The notes: a model not told the origin generated them from the letters alone. Shown: positions 37,382 to 47,472, numbered from the stretch's first letter. The stretch is DNA of 64,000 nucleotides from an uncultured Lachnospiraceae bacterium (GCA_947625755.1 CANQPJ010000004.1:1-64000), one strand, 5' to 3'. Made by a program: numbers and translations.

Positions 37382-38338
37382 ATGAAAAATAAGATAGAAA
37401 CAGAAATGAAAAATATTGTCGAAAATATTTTAGAGGATTATAAAAAAGAAAAGGTAATCGACCATACGGATATTTTTGACCAGCCGGATACGGATATTAT
37501 CACGGATATGATGGATAAACTTTTAATGATTATTTTCCCGGGATTTTTTCAGGACAAATCTTACAAATTTTATAATATGAACAGCCGGCTCACCGTGCTG
37601 ATAGAAGATGTAATGTTTAATTTAAATAAACAGATTGCCATTGCATTAAAACAGAGTCCGGACAATGAAGACATGGATGACAAAAAGAGAGAAGAAGAGG
37701 CTGAAAGAATTTCGATAGAATTTTTTAAAAAAATTCCGAAGATTAGAGAATATGTAGAAACGGATGTGGAAGCCTTTTTTGATGGAGATCCTGCTGCATA
37801 TAATAAAAATGAGATTATTTTGTCCTATCCGGGATTATATGCAATTACCGTAAACAGGATTGCGCACGAGCTGTTCTTGCTTTCTGTGCCGCTTATCCCA
37901 AGGATTATGACGGAGCATGCACACAGTAAGACCGGAATTGACATTCACCCGGGCGCCACAATAGGGAAATATTTCTTTATTGACCATGGAACGGGAATTG
38001 TAGTGGGAGAGACCACAATTATAGGAGACAATGTGAAAGTCTATCAGGGAGTAACAATCGGTGCGCTTTCGACAAGGGGAGGTCAGAGATTAAAAGGAGT
38101 AAAGAGGCATCCAACCATTGAAGATAATGTGACGATTTATTCCGGCGCCTCGATTCTTGGAGGAGAGACCGTAATAGGAAAAGGTTCTGTTATTGGAAGT
38201 AATGCATTCATTACCAGTTCCATTCATCCGGAAACAAGAGTAAGTATTAAAAATCAGGAATTAAATTTAAAATCAGGAAATGGAGAAGTTCAGAAAACGG
38301 ACTTTGCCCAGGATGAAACATGGTTTTATATTATTTAA
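37382..38338 (+). CDS. cysE: Serine O-acetyltransferase (CysE/EpsC type)
   Basis: 318 residues. Makes O-acetylserine for cysteine synthase. A helical N-terminal half is followed by a left-handed beta-helix of hexapeptide repeats (HPGATIGKYFFIDHGTGIVVGE, GVTIGALSTRGGQ, HPTIEDNVTIYSGASILGG). The acceptor His of IDIHPGA and the catalytic HGTG are intact. ATG 37382 is preferred, with AAAGGCAG upstream; an ATG at 37352 has no site. It is 25 kb from cysK. Confidence 0.9.
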   Translation: MKNKIETEMKNIVENILEDYKKEKVIDHTDIFDQPDTDIITDMMDKLLMIIFPGFFQDKSYKFYNMNSRLTVLIEDVMFNLNKQIAIALKQSPDNEDMDDKKREEEAERISIEFFKKIPKIREYVETDVEAFFDGDPAAYNKNEIILSYPGLYAITVNRIAHELFLLSVPLIPRIMTEHAHSKTGIDIHPGATIGKYFFIDHGTGIVVGETTIIGDNVKVYQGVTIGALSTRGGQRLKGVKRHPTIEDNVTIYSGASILGGETVIGKGSVIGSNAFITSSIHPETRVSIKNQELNLKSGNGEVQKTDFAQDETWFYII

Positions 38339-38420
38339 AACGTATATTTTTCCACTAGTATTTTGTGCTATTTGCTAGTACAATGTAATGGGTTTACACA
38401 AAAGAAAGGGAAAATCAGGT

Positions 38421-39887
38421 ATGATGTCATTCGCAGTAATGGATAAAATCGTGGATTTCATGTGTTATATATATTCACCCGTATTAGCTGTATGCGGTGT
38501 TGTTACAATATTTATGTCAATATTGACGATACATGAAACTCCATATATGATAATCAGTTTATTTTTTACAAGAAAATTTAAACCGGCAAAAAACAATCAT
38601 AAATATGCTGTCTGCATTCCGGCAAGGAATGAGGAAGCAGTTATACATAATTTGATAAACAGTATCAAAAAGCAGGATTATCCACAGGAATTGATTACTA
38701 TCTTTGTTGTTGCCGATAATTGTACAGATAATACAGCCAGAGTGGCAAAAGAAAATGGAGCAATCTGCTACGAACACTTTAATCCCGATGAGAGAACGAA
38801 GGGATTTGCCTTAAAGTATTTATTTGAGCAGATTGAGGCGGATTATGGCGTACAGGCTTTTGAAGGATATTTTATTTTTGATTCTGATAATCTGTTAAAA
38901 AAGGATTATATTTCCAGAATGAATGATTCTTTTGATGCAGGAGAGAAGATAATTACTTCTTATCGTAGCACAAAAAACTGGACAGAAAGCTGGATTGCAT
39001 CGACGTACGCCATTCACTGGTTAAGATCCATCCGATGGAGGCATAGAGCCCGTTCAGTATTACATCTAGCAACCAATATTCAGGGAACAGGGTTTCTGTT
39101 TTCCAATGAGATTGTAAGAAATGGCTGGAAATATACATCTTTAACAGAAGACAGAGCTTTGACGGCAGACTGCGTGGTAGACGGTTATGAAATTTCTTAT
39201 AACAATGATGCAATTTTCTATGATGAACAGCCGGTCAGCCTTAGAGTAGCTTTAAGACAGCGATTAAGGTGGTCTAAAGGTCATTTGCAGGCATTTGCCG
39301 AGAGTGGATGGGGATTATTTAAAAACATTTTTGTAGACAAAAATACAGAGCATAAAAAAGATGATGCATGGTATGATTATCTGTGGAGAACGATACGTCA
39401 CAGATTTATGTCCTTTGATACATTTGCGCAATTATTACCAAAGCATATCGTATATATTGCAAAGTGGATATTAACAAAATTAATTTTTTATCCGTTTCTT
39501 GTCTGGAAATCAGGGGCGACATTCTGGATATTAGGCGGTGATAATATTATTGCTAATTCCATAAAGTATTTTATCCATGACATACCGGTTCATTTATCGT
39601 CGGGATGGAAATCTTATCTTTTGAGTATATTGCTGGTTATATGGGCGAGAATATTTTATAGAATATGCAGATACTTTATTAATATATGGATTGCTGTATA
39701 TATATTCATTATTGAGTATAAGCGTATACCAAAATTCAGTATATGGAGAAAGATTTTATATTGTTTTACATGGCCTACCTTTGACATTATTGAAAGATAT
39801 ACCAAATATATCGCATTGTTTAAGAAGGTTGAATGGAAACCAATTCCACATAACAGTAAGGTGACAATTGAAGATTTGGAACAGTAA
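38421..39887 (+). CDS. Membrane glycosyltransferase, GT2 family
   Basis: About 488 residues. An N-terminal membrane helix (YSPVLAVCGVVTIFMSIL) precedes a GT2 domain: CIPARNEEAVIHNLI, VVADNCTDNTA, FIFDSDN (DxD), SLTEDRALT and RQRLRWSKG, the last being the QxxRW motif of processive enzymes. Several C-terminal helices follow. It should polymerise or transfer a sugar at the membrane; the product is unknown. ATG 38421 is chosen with AAGGG upstream, though ATG 38388 is possible. It lies opposite an LTA-synthase-like gene, suggesting envelope polymer work. Confidence 0.85.
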   Translation: MMSFAVMDKIVDFMCYIYSPVLAVCGVVTIFMSILTIHETPYMIISLFFTRKFKPAKNNHKYAVCIPARNEEAVIHNLINSIKKQDYPQELITIFVVADNCTDNTARVAKENGAICYEHFNPDERTKGFALKYLFEQIEADYGVQAFEGYFIFDSDNLLKKDYISRMNDSFDAGEKIITSYRSTKNWTESWIASTYAIHWLRSIRWRHRARSVLHLATNIQGTGFLFSNEIVRNGWKYTSLTEDRALTADCVVDGYEISYNNDAIFYDEQPVSLRVALRQRLRWSKGHLQAFAESGWGLFKNIFVDKNTEHKKDDAWYDYLWRTIRHRFMSFDTFAQLLPKHIVYIAKWILTKLIFYPFLVWKSGATFWILGGDNIIANSIKYFIHDIPVHLSSGWKSYLLSILLVIWARIFYRICRYFINIWIAVYIFIIEYKRIPKFSIWRKILYCFTWPTFDIIERYTKYIALFKKVEWKPIPHNSKVTIEDLEQ

Positions 39888-39891
39888 AATA

Positions 39892-39935
39892 AAAACAGCG
39901 ACAGATTCGTTTATCTGCCGTTGTCTTTATTTATT
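39892..39935. terminator. Terminator between convergent GT2 and LTA-synthase-like genes
   Basis: Imperfect stem around CAGAT-TCGTTT-ATCTG, extended by ACAGCG/CGTTGT pairs, with A-rich and T-rich flanks. It overlaps the 3' end of the minus-strand gene. Confidence 0.65.
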
Positions 39936-41831
39936 TTTTGTATTAAAGTAATCATATTTTAATGTTAAATCATTTTTGCGGATAATATTGTGGACATACG
40001 CAGTGTTTTCTTTTATTTTCTTTTGAGAAAGACTTCCGTTGTTTAATATTTCATTGTCATCCACATATACGTTTCCATCATACCATGAGTAATCGTTGAA
40101 GAATGCAATACCTTTGTAATCATCCGCTAAAGCATTGGTACCAAGATAGTCGTTGCTGTTATAGTCAATGCCAAACAGATTTAATACTGTAGGCAGTATA
40201 TTAATCTGCATTGTGGCTTTGTTGATATTTTCTGCTTTTATATCACTGCTCCATATAAAGAACGGAGTGTGGTTAATTAATTTACCCTGTGTGTTTTTAT
40301 TTTTATCCAATACGGTTTTATCATGGATTGTGTATAAATAATGGTCAGCGTATGCAATAATTACAGTGTTGTCATAAAGATGATTGTCCTTGAGGGCTTG
40401 CATCAGAAGTCCTACCATATAGTCAGTTTCTCCGACCATCAGATGGGCGGTTTCTTCTTCTGACAAATCGGGGACATTATCTTTGCCATATTTCATTTCA
40501 GCTACAAGCTGTCCGACTTCTTTGGTCGTGGTAAAAGGTGTGTGCGGAGTATAAGAAATAATGTAGTCCACAAATTTACCTTCCTGCCCGAACATATTTT
40601 TATAAAATGTTTTATTTAAAATTAAATTTCTGTCCAGTTCATATTCCAAAGCACTGTATTTTGCTATATCCTTCAGCCCGAAATAGTTGTCATATCCCCA
40701 TACCTTGTAATTAATGCCTCGGGAGTAAAAACCGGATGAATTCATATGGAAAGCATTGACAGTATAACCTTCTTTTTTAAACAGTTTTGGCATAGTATTC
40801 TTAAAGGTATTTGTATTCAGCGTATAAACGTTTTGCGTAAAAGAGATAGGAGTAGTAAATCCAGTATTTACAGAAAATTCTGAATTAAATGTGGAGCCTC
40901 CGCCGGTGTAAGTGGAATAGTGCTTCTTAAAATTAATAGAATGCTGCATTAAGTTGTAGAGATTTGGCGTAGACTCTTTGGATAAAAGCCAATCATCCAT
41001 TCCCTCCAGCTGTAGGAAAATAACGTTCTTGTCTTTGAAGATTCCAGTGTATCGGTCCGTCTGTTTTTTATCTTCTGCCCCGTAGATTTTGTCAAGAAAA
41101 GCCTTATCCTCTTTGCTGATACTATCTTTAGGTTTTATAAAAGTAATATAAAAGTTTCTCACAGTATATTCATATAATCCGGAAACGCGCATACTTTTGT
41201 TGCTGTCGCTGTAGGAATTATATACATTTCTTGGATTTTGAAAATTACTCCATTTTAAACGAGAATTGGCAAATCCTAAACTTAACGGAGCAATTAAATG
41301 TAATGCAATAAAAATCAGAAAAATTTTACCCAGCCTTTTGGGACGGAATTCTTTCTTTTCCGGAGCTTTCTTAAATACAATGACGGCTGCGATAATGATA
41401 ATTACGGCAGACACATAAATAACAGGGTTAGCGTGGATGATTGTGTCCAGAATATAAGAACTTCCCTCACCTGCCATAAGCACCAGATTGAAGCTGAAAT
41501 AAAATGTCGTCAATGAGTAATATATTGCATTTGTCAAAAATAATGCGAACGAAACAAAGAACAATACCCAGTATGCAATTTTACTGCCCTTTCCTTTCAG
41601 GCACGTGATAATTCCCAGAAATAGAAAAATCCAAACCAGTGTAAAAATATTTGGACCCGGATAGAAAACAGGAAAATATACAATCTTATATCCCAGAATT
41701 CTTGTAAAAATATCAATCAGTAAAAATGGAATCGCCAGATATATGGTATATTTATGCGCCGCGATGTATCGGGCTGTCTTTTTAGCAAATTTTTTTATGC
41801 TGATATGGATATTCCGTATATTAATATTCAT
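39927..41831 (-). CDS. LTA synthase-family sulfatase (phosphoglycerol transferase)
   Basis: 634 residues. Five hydrophobic helices in the first 200 residues, then an extracellular sulfatase-fold domain: NVIFLQLEGMDDWLL (metal-binding Glu), STYTGGGSTFNSEFSVNTG (expected catalytic Thr), a long middle, and VIIAYADHYLY near the end. This is the layout of lipoteichoic acid synthases, which transfer glycerol phosphate from phosphatidylglycerol; related members decorate other polymers. AGGAGG lies 6 nt before ATG 41831. Confidence 0.88.
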   Translation of the reverse strand: MNINIRNIHISIKKFAKKTARYIAAHKYTIYLAIPFLLIDIFTRILGYKIVYFPVFYPGPNIFTLVWIFLFLGIITCLKGKGSKIAYWVLFFVSFALFLTNAIYYSLTTFYFSFNLVLMAGEGSSYILDTIIHANPVIYVSAVIIIIAAVIVFKKAPEKKEFRPKRLGKIFLIFIALHLIAPLSLGFANSRLKWSNFQNPRNVYNSYSDSNKSMRVSGLYEYTVRNFYITFIKPKDSISKEDKAFLDKIYGAEDKKQTDRYTGIFKDKNVIFLQLEGMDDWLLSKESTPNLYNLMQHSINFKKHYSTYTGGGSTFNSEFSVNTGFTTPISFTQNVYTLNTNTFKNTMPKLFKKEGYTVNAFHMNSSGFYSRGINYKVWGYDNYFGLKDIAKYSALEYELDRNLILNKTFYKNMFGQEGKFVDYIISYTPHTPFTTTKEVGQLVAEMKYGKDNVPDLSEEETAHLMVGETDYMVGLLMQALKDNHLYDNTVIIAYADHYLYTIHDKTVLDKNKNTQGKLINHTPFFIWSSDIKAENINKATMQINILPTVLNLFGIDYNSNDYLGTNALADDYKGIAFFNDYSWYDGNVYVDDNEILNNGSLSQKKIKENTAYVHNIIRKNDLTLKYDYFNTKNK

Positions 41832-42033
41832 AATATTCCTCCTGTTGTCTTACAAAGGATATAATATATTTGTAAAATTATCATTGATATGTTGCCGGAT
41901 TTCTTACCAATGAATAAAATAGCACAAAATCCGGTATAATTGCAACACTTTTCATGGATGTAAGTTGCAAAATACGTGCAAATAGAATAAAATAAGTGCG
42001 GTAGTGTTGGAACAAGGGTAAGGAGCAATCGTC

Positions 42034-42885
42034 ATGGATATATTAAAAATAAATAAGCTGACACATGATTATATGGATGAAGAAGAAAAGAAAGCCGTTC
42101 GGGCGATTGATGATGTAAGCCTGAATGTCAGAAAAGGACAGTTTATTGGCATACTGGGTCATAACGGTTCCGGTAAATCATCCCTGGCAAAACACATAAA
42201 TGCCCTGCTTGTTCCGACAAAAGGAACTGTATGGGTAGATGGAATGAAAACAACGGACGAGAACCATCTCTGGGACATCAGACAGACTGCCGGAATGGTT
42301 TTTCAAAATCCCGACAACCAGATTGTTGCCACTATGGTGGAAGAAGATGTAGCTTTCGGACCGGAGAATATGTGTGTTCCAACGGATGAAATCTGGAAGA
42401 GGGTAGAAAGAGCATTGGGGGCAGTGGGAATGACACACTTTCGCAAAAAGTCACCCCTGAAACTTTCGGGAGGACAGAAACAGAGAGTTGCCATTGCAGG
42501 AATTATTGCGATGGAACCACAGTGCATTGTTCTGGATGAGCCTACTGCAATGTTAGATCCCATTGGACGATATGAAGTGATTGAAACACTGCATCAGTTA
42601 AATAAGGAAAAGAATATTACGATTATACTGATTACACATCATATGAACGAGGTGGCAGATGCAGATAATGTCTTTGTTATGGATCAGGGAAGAATTGTTA
42701 TGCAGGGAACCCCGAAAGAAGTTTTCAGCAGAGTGGAAGAAATCAAACAAATTGGATTAGAAGTACCGCAGGTAACCGAACTGGGATATTTACTAAAACA
42801 AAGCGGATTGAATATAGAAGAGGGAATCTTAAGTGTGGATGAACTGGTGAAGCAGTTGAAAAGAGTACAACAAGAAAGGTTGTGA
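42034..42885 (+). CDS. ecfA1: Energy-coupling factor transporter ATPase EcfA1
   Basis: 283 residues. ABC ATPase of the ECF vitamin/metal uptake system. Walker A GHNGSGKSS, signature LSGGQKQR and Walker B IVLDEPTA are intact, with Q-loop MVFQNPDNQIVA. RBS AAGGAG before ATG 42034. It heads ecfA1-ecfA2-ecfT-truA; the S component that sets substrate is elsewhere, typical of group II ECF systems. Confidence 0.96.
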   Translation: MDILKINKLTHDYMDEEEKKAVRAIDDVSLNVRKGQFIGILGHNGSGKSSLAKHINALLVPTKGTVWVDGMKTTDENHLWDIRQTAGMVFQNPDNQIVATMVEEDVAFGPENMCVPTDEIWKRVERALGAVGMTHFRKKSPLKLSGGQKQRVAIAGIIAMEPQCIVLDEPTAMLDPIGRYEVIETLHQLNKEKNITIILITHHMNEVADADNVFVMDQGRIVMQGTPKEVFSRVEEIKQIGLEVPQVTELGYLLKQSGLNIEEGILSVDELVKQLKRVQQERL

Positions 42886-42889
42886 AGAA

Positions 42890-43738
42890 ATGAGTCTGAA
42901 ATTAGAGAATGTTAGTTTTATATATGAGCAGGGGACCAGTTCGGAGACAGTTGCCATTAAGAATATTAATTTGGAAATTAAAAAAGGTGAATTTGTTGCA
43001 ATTATAGGTCATACCGGTTCGGGAAAATCAACGTTAATACAGCATTTTAACGGATTGGAGAAGGCAACAGAAGGTACGGTATATTATAACGGACAGAATA
43101 TTTATGATAAAAATTTTGATTTGAGAAATTTAAGATGTAAGGTGGGATTGGTTTTTCAATATCCGGAACACCAGCTATTTGAAGAAAGCGTTATCAAGGA
43201 TGTATGTTTCGGTCCCAAAAATAAAGGACTTTCCAATGAAGCATGTCTGGAAAAGGCAAGAGAGGCTCTGGCGTTAGCCGGAGTCGGTGAGGAGCTGTTT
43301 GAAAAGTCTCCTTTCGAATTATCCGGAGGACAGAAAAGAAGAGTGGCTATTGCGGGAGTCATGGCTATGGAGCCGGATATTCTGATTTTGGATGAACCCA
43401 CAGCGGGACTGGACCCGGCAGGGAGGAATAAGATACTGGAATGTATCAAAAGACTTCACGAAGTGAGAAAAATAGCAGTTGTTCTGGTTTCTCACAGTAT
43501 GGAGGATGTAGCAAACTACGCCGAGCGGATTATTGTTATGAACGAGGGAAGTATTATGTATGATGATACCCCGAAAAAAGTTTTTAAACATTACAGAGAA
43601 CTGGAAAAAGTCGGATTGTCTGCGCCACAAATCACATATATTATGAACCGGTTAAAAGAAAGCGGTTTGAATGTGGATGAGGGCATTATTAACATAATGG
43701 AAGCAAGAGACAATATTTTAAAAGGTTTGGGAAGGTAA
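42890..43738 (+). CDS. ecfA2: Energy-coupling factor transporter ATPase EcfA2
   Basis: 282 residues. Second ATPase of the same module: Walker A GHTGSGKST, Q-loop LVFQYPEHQLFEE, signature LSGGQKRR, Walker B LILDEPTAGLDPAG. It starts 4 nt after ecfA1 and pairs with it as a heterodimer. Confidence 0.96.
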   Translation: MSLKLENVSFIYEQGTSSETVAIKNINLEIKKGEFVAIIGHTGSGKSTLIQHFNGLEKATEGTVYYNGQNIYDKNFDLRNLRCKVGLVFQYPEHQLFEESVIKDVCFGPKNKGLSNEACLEKAREALALAGVGEELFEKSPFELSGGQKRRVAIAGVMAMEPDILILDEPTAGLDPAGRNKILECIKRLHEVRKIAVVLVSHSMEDVANYAERIIVMNEGSIMYDDTPKKVFKHYRELEKVGLSAPQITYIMNRLKESGLNVDEGIINIMEARDNILKGLGR

Positions 43739-43739
43739 G

Positions 43740-44531
43740 ATGGCAAATATAACAATTGGACAATATTATCCTGAAAATTCAATAATACATAAACTGGACC
43801 CAAGGGTGAAACTTTTTGGAACGCTTGTTTTTATTGTGCTTTTGTTTTTGATAAAAAACATATGGGGATATGTTTTATTTACGTTTTTTATGGCAGCGAT
43901 TATTAAAACGTCAAAAGTTCCTTTTAAAAAATTATTAAAGGGCATAAGAGGAATATTGTTTATTCTGTTATTTAGTGCTGTATTCAATGTATTCTTAACA
44001 CCCGGAGATGTGATATTAAAATTCTGGATTCTCACAATAACAAAAGAGGGGCTGATAAAAGGCGGATTTATCGCAATCAGACTGGTGTATTTAGTTATTT
44101 GCACATCGATTATGACATTGACAACAACACCGAATGATTTGGCAGACGGACTGGAAAAGGCTTTTGGCTTTTTAAATGTAATAAAATTTCCGGTACATGA
44201 AATTGCAATGATTATGTCTCTGGCATTAAGATTTATTCCTACGCTGATGGAAGAGACAGAAAAAATAACCAAGGCACAGAAAGCAAGAGGCGCACAGTTT
44301 GATACCGGAAATATTTTGCAAAAAGCAAAAAGCCTGATACCTATTTTGATACCGTTATTTATTTCTTCTATCCGAAGAGCGTTGGAACTGGCTACAGCGA
44401 TGGAAGCGAGATGTTATCATGGCGGGAAGAGGACAAAGATGAAACCTCTGAAATATGTGAAAAGAGATTATCTGGCATATGGAGCTTATTTTGTGATGAT
44501 TGCAGCAGTTATTGGAGTGAATTATATATAA
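43740..44531 (+). CDS. ecfT: Energy-coupling factor transmembrane protein EcfT
   Basis: 263 residues, about five membrane helices. Scaffold joining the ATPases to exchangeable S components. The two coupling motifs are visible: KAQKARGAQFD and AMEARCYHGGKRT; the second has Cys where Gly is usual (ARG to ARC). Starts 1 nt after ecfA2. Confidence 0.93.
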   Translation: MANITIGQYYPENSIIHKLDPRVKLFGTLVFIVLLFLIKNIWGYVLFTFFMAAIIKTSKVPFKKLLKGIRGILFILLFSAVFNVFLTPGDVILKFWILTITKEGLIKGGFIAIRLVYLVICTSIMTLTTTPNDLADGLEKAFGFLNVIKFPVHEIAMIMSLALRFIPTLMEETEKITKAQKARGAQFDTGNILQKAKSLIPILIPLFISSIRRALELATAMEARCYHGGKRTKMKPLKYVKRDYLAYGAYFVMIAAVIGVNYI

Positions 44532-44550
44532 AGAAGGTGAAAGACGAAAC

Positions 44551-45291
44551 GTGAAAAGAGTCAGGTTAATTATTTCATATGATGGAACCAACTACTGTGG
44601 TTGGCAAATTCAAATCAATGGGATAACAGTTGAGGAAATTATTAATAGAGAGTTGAGCAGGCTGTTAGGTGAAGAAATCGCAGTTATTGGTGCAAGCAGA
44701 ACAGATTCGGGCGTGCATGCAATGGGAAATGTAGCTGTGTTTGATACAGAGACAAAAATCCCTGCGGAAAAGATTTGTTTTGCTTTAAACCAAAGACTTC
44801 CGGAGGATATACGAATTCAAAAATCAGAAGAAGTTTCCGCCGATTTTCATCCCCGGTACTGTGAATGTACCAAGATATATGAATATAAAATATTGAACAG
44901 AAGATTTCCGGATCCATTGAACAGGTTGTATACACATTTTGTTTACATGCCTTTGGATGTGGAAAAGATGAAGGCGGCTGCCGGGTATATTATTGGGGAA
45001 CATGACTTTGCAAGTTTTTGTTCTGCAGGCAGTCAGGCAAAAACTACTGTCAGATCGGTTTATGCTCTGGACATTAATAAAAAAGATGATATTATAAATA
45101 TCAGAATTTGCGGAAATGGTTTCTTGTACAATATGGTCCGGATTATTGCAGGCACTTTACTTAAAGTGGGGCTGGGGGTTTATCCGCCGGAGCATGTAAA
45201 AGAAATATTGGAGGCAAAAGACCGTTATCAGGCGGGACCAAAGGCGCCGGCAAAAGGATTGACTTTGGTGCGTATAGAGTACAACGAATAG
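44551..45291 (+). CDS. truA: tRNA pseudouridine synthase A
   Basis: 246 residues, GTG start with GAAGGTG upstream. Makes pseudouridine at positions 38-40 of tRNA anticodon arms. The catalytic Asp is in GASRTDSGVHAMGN (about D52), and NGFLYNMVRIIAGTLL is the second family motif. Normal neighbour of ecfT and rplM in Firmicutes. Confidence 0.96.
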   Translation: MKRVRLIISYDGTNYCGWQIQINGITVEEIINRELSRLLGEEIAVIGASRTDSGVHAMGNVAVFDTETKIPAEKICFALNQRLPEDIRIQKSEEVSADFHPRYCECTKIYEYKILNRRFPDPLNRLYTHFVYMPLDVEKMKAAAGYIIGEHDFASFCSAGSQAKTTVRSVYALDINKKDDIINIRICGNGFLYNMVRIIAGTLLKVGLGVYPPEHVKEILEAKDRYQAGPKAPAKGLTLVRIEYNE

Positions 45292-45324
45292 ATGGAAATG
45301 TGCAAAGGATTAGAAGGAAAGACT

Positions 45325-46209
45325 ATGAGAACGAAAGGAAAATGGATATGTTTGACATGCATATATTTTGTTTCAGTGTTATTCGCGGCAAATGTCATAT
45401 TATATTCATTGAGAGATAATAAAGTACTGGCTTTAGATAAAAATATCGAGCAGACTACAGATACAACCGAAAAAACCGGCGCAGTATCCAAAGCAGGTGA
45501 AAAGGAAAAAAATAAAATAAAAAAGAACAGGAAACCGAAAGTTACACTGTATACAAAAAAAGGGAAAACGTACTGTCGGGTAAACGGAAGAAAAGCAAAA
45601 AATAAAATTGTATCAGGAAAAAAATATACATACCTTACCGATAAAAAAGGAGCTTTGATAAAAGGTTGGACAAAGTATAAGAAGGCATACTATTATTTGG
45701 GCAGAAATAAAGGACATATGTATAGAAATAAGAAAATTGATGGCATCAGATTGGGGAAAGACGGTAAGGCTAAAATTACAAAAGCAGCAAAAGCGAAAAT
45801 TCAAACGATGATAAAGGCGAGAGAAGTGGTGGATAAAATCACAAAACCATCTGATACAAAAAATAAAAAATTACGAAAGTGTTTTCTCTGGATTGCCAAG
45901 AAGCCTTATGTCAGATATAGGTTGTTAAAACCAATCTATAAGAAAAAAGGATGGGAAGTAGCTTTTGCCAACGATATATTCGACAAAGGAAGTGGCTGCT
46001 GTGTATCCGAATCGTCTGCATTGGCATTTATGCTTCATGAGGCAGGATATAAGACGGTGTATGTGTGCCATGATTCAGAACATGCGTGGGTAGAAGTAAA
46101 CGGACTCGTTTATGATGCTTTGTTTGCCAGAGCAAAAAGCTGGACAAAATACTATGCCTGCACCTATAAGTCATTTGGACTGTACGCTGTTGGAAAGAGA
46201 AAAATTTAA
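45325..46209 (+). CDS. Secreted or anchored transglutaminase-like protein
   Basis: About 294 residues. An N-terminal hydrophobic helix (CLTCIYFVSVLFAANVILYSL) acts as signal or anchor. A Lys-rich linker leads to repeat-like segments with GW and YYYLG (KGALIKGWTKYKKAYYYLG), resembling wall-binding repeats. The C-terminal transglutaminase/protease-like core has Cys 225-226 (GSGCCVSESSALAFMLHEAGY), His about 253 (DSEHAWVEV) and Asp about 264 (VYDALF), a full Cys-His-Asp triad. ATG 45325 has AAGGAAAG upstream. It sits between truA and rplM, where no such gene is normally found. Confidence 0.8.
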   Translation: MRTKGKWICLTCIYFVSVLFAANVILYSLRDNKVLALDKNIEQTTDTTEKTGAVSKAGEKEKNKIKKNRKPKVTLYTKKGKTYCRVNGRKAKNKIVSGKKYTYLTDKKGALIKGWTKYKKAYYYLGRNKGHMYRNKKIDGIRLGKDGKAKITKAAKAKIQTMIKAREVVDKITKPSDTKNKKLRKCFLWIAKKPYVRYRLLKPIYKKKGWEVAFANDIFDKGSGCCVSESSALAFMLHEAGYKTVYVCHDSEHAWVEVNGLVYDALFARAKSWTKYYACTYKSFGLYAVGKRKI

Positions 46210-46260
46210 GAAATTTAGCAAATATCGGTATATTTCCATGTAATATATGTAAAAAATCGT

Positions 46261-46289
46261 TTGACATGAATATTTTCTTATTGTATAAT
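46261..46289 (+). promoter_or_regulatory. Consensus promoter of rplM-rpsI
   Basis: TTGACA (46261-46266), a 17-nt spacer and TATAAT (46284-46289): a perfect sigma-A promoter. Transcription should start near 46296. Confidence 0.9.
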
Positions 46290-46295
46290 GTTTCT

Positions 46296-46400
46296 TACTG
46301 TGACGTGTTATGCACGTTAGTTTTTGTGCCCTAGCCAAAGCCCCGGTATGGACATGAGGACAAATTAAATTAGATAAGCAAAATTTCAGGAGGTAAACCA
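46296..46400 (+). promoter_or_regulatory. L13-type ribosomal protein leader
   Basis: About 100 nt before rplM with GACGTG-TTATG-CACGT hairpin (46302-46317) and GCCCTAGCCAAAGCCCCGG, consistent with the L13 leader known before rplM in Firmicutes. Binding by L13 is family knowledge, and the match was made by eye. Confidence 0.55.
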
Positions 46401-46829
46401 ATGAAAACATATATGGCTAGTCCAGCAGATATTGATAGAAAATGGTATGTAGTTGATGCTACAGGATATACATTAGGACGTCTGTCATCAGAAGTTGCCA
46501 AGATATTAAGAGGAAAGAACAAACCACAGTTCACACCTCATATTGATACAGGTGACTATGTAATTATTACAAACGCAGACAAGATTAAAGTAACAGGTAA
46601 GAAGTTAGATCAGAAGATTTATTATCATCATTCAGAATATATTGGTGGTATGAAAGAAGTTACTTTAAAAGAAAAGTTAGAAAAGAAGCCTGAAAGTGTT
46701 ATTGAACTTGCAGTAAAAGGTATGCTTCCAAAAGGACCTTTGGGAAGAAGCATGATGAAGAAACTTTTTGTTTATGCTGGAGCAGAGCATCCACATGCAG
46801 CTCAAAAACCAGAAGAATTAACATTCTAG
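46401..46829 (+). CDS. rplM: 50S ribosomal protein L13
   Basis: 142 residues, standard length. Early 50S assembly protein. [25 protein letters not shown] and [26 protein letters not shown] are diagnostic. RBS CAGGAGG before ATG 46401. Confidence 0.98.
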   Translation: MKTYMASPADIDRKWYVVDATGYTLGRLSSEVAKILRGKNKPQFTPHIDTGDYVIITNADKIKVTGKKLDQKIYYHHSEYIGGMKEVTLKEKLEKKPESVIELAVKGMLPKGPLGRSMMKKLFVYAGAEHPHAAQKPEELTF

Positions 46830-46851
46830 TTCATAGGGAGGAGAAAATAAC

Positions 46852-47244
46852 ATGGCTACAGAAAAGTATTATGGAACAGGTAGAAGAAAAAGCAGTGTTG
46901 CCAGAGTATATATTATGCCTGGTAAAGGAAATATAACAATTAACAAGAGAGATATTAATGATTACTTTGGTCTTGAGACCTTAAAGGTAATCGTACGTCA
47001 GCCACTGGAGTTAATTGGTGCGGTTGATAAATTCGACATTCAAATCAGTGTTCATGGTGGTGGATATACAGGACAGGCTGGTGCTATCAGACATGGTATT
47101 TCCAGAGCTTTAGTTCATGCAGACGCTGACAACAGAGTTGCATTAAAGAAGGCTGGATTCTTGACAAGAGATTCAAGAATGAAGGAAAGAAAGAAATACG
47201 GTCTCAAGGCAGCAAGAAGAGCACCGCAGTTCTCAAAGAGATAG
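46852..47244 (+). CDS. rpsI: 30S ribosomal protein S9
   Basis: 130 residues. Its C-terminal arginine tail ([12 protein letters not shown]) reaches the P-site t[22 protein letters not shown] and [19 protein letters not shown] are conserved. RBS GGGAGGAG before ATG 46852. Second gene of the rplM unit. Confidence 0.98.
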   Translation: MATEKYYGTGRRKSSVARVYIMPGKGNITINKRDINDYFGLETLKVIVRQPLELIGAVDKFDIQISVHGGGYTGQAGAIRHGISRALVHADADNRVALKKAGFLTRDSRMKERKKYGLKAARRAPQFSKR

Positions 47245-47369
47245 TCTGTGGAACTTTCAGAAATCCCGAAATGACTTATTTACTGGGTTTCAGAAGTCTT
47301 GGGTGTTCTTAAAATATGCTTGATTTGATTCAGAAGGTAACAGATAAGTAACACAAGAATTAAATTTTA

Positions 47370-47418
47370 AGAGATGTTCAATCGAATGTTAAACCATTCT
47401 CAGAACATCTCTTTTTTT
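47370..47418 (+). terminator. Terminator after rpsI
   Basis: A 10-bp stem (AGAGATGTTC / GAACATCTCT) with a 23-nt loop and seven T. It marks the end of the core ribosomal region. Confidence 0.9.
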
Positions 47419-47472
47419 GTTTAATCATAAGATACAGCCTTTCGCTAAAGACTTAAATTAGATTGATTGCTT

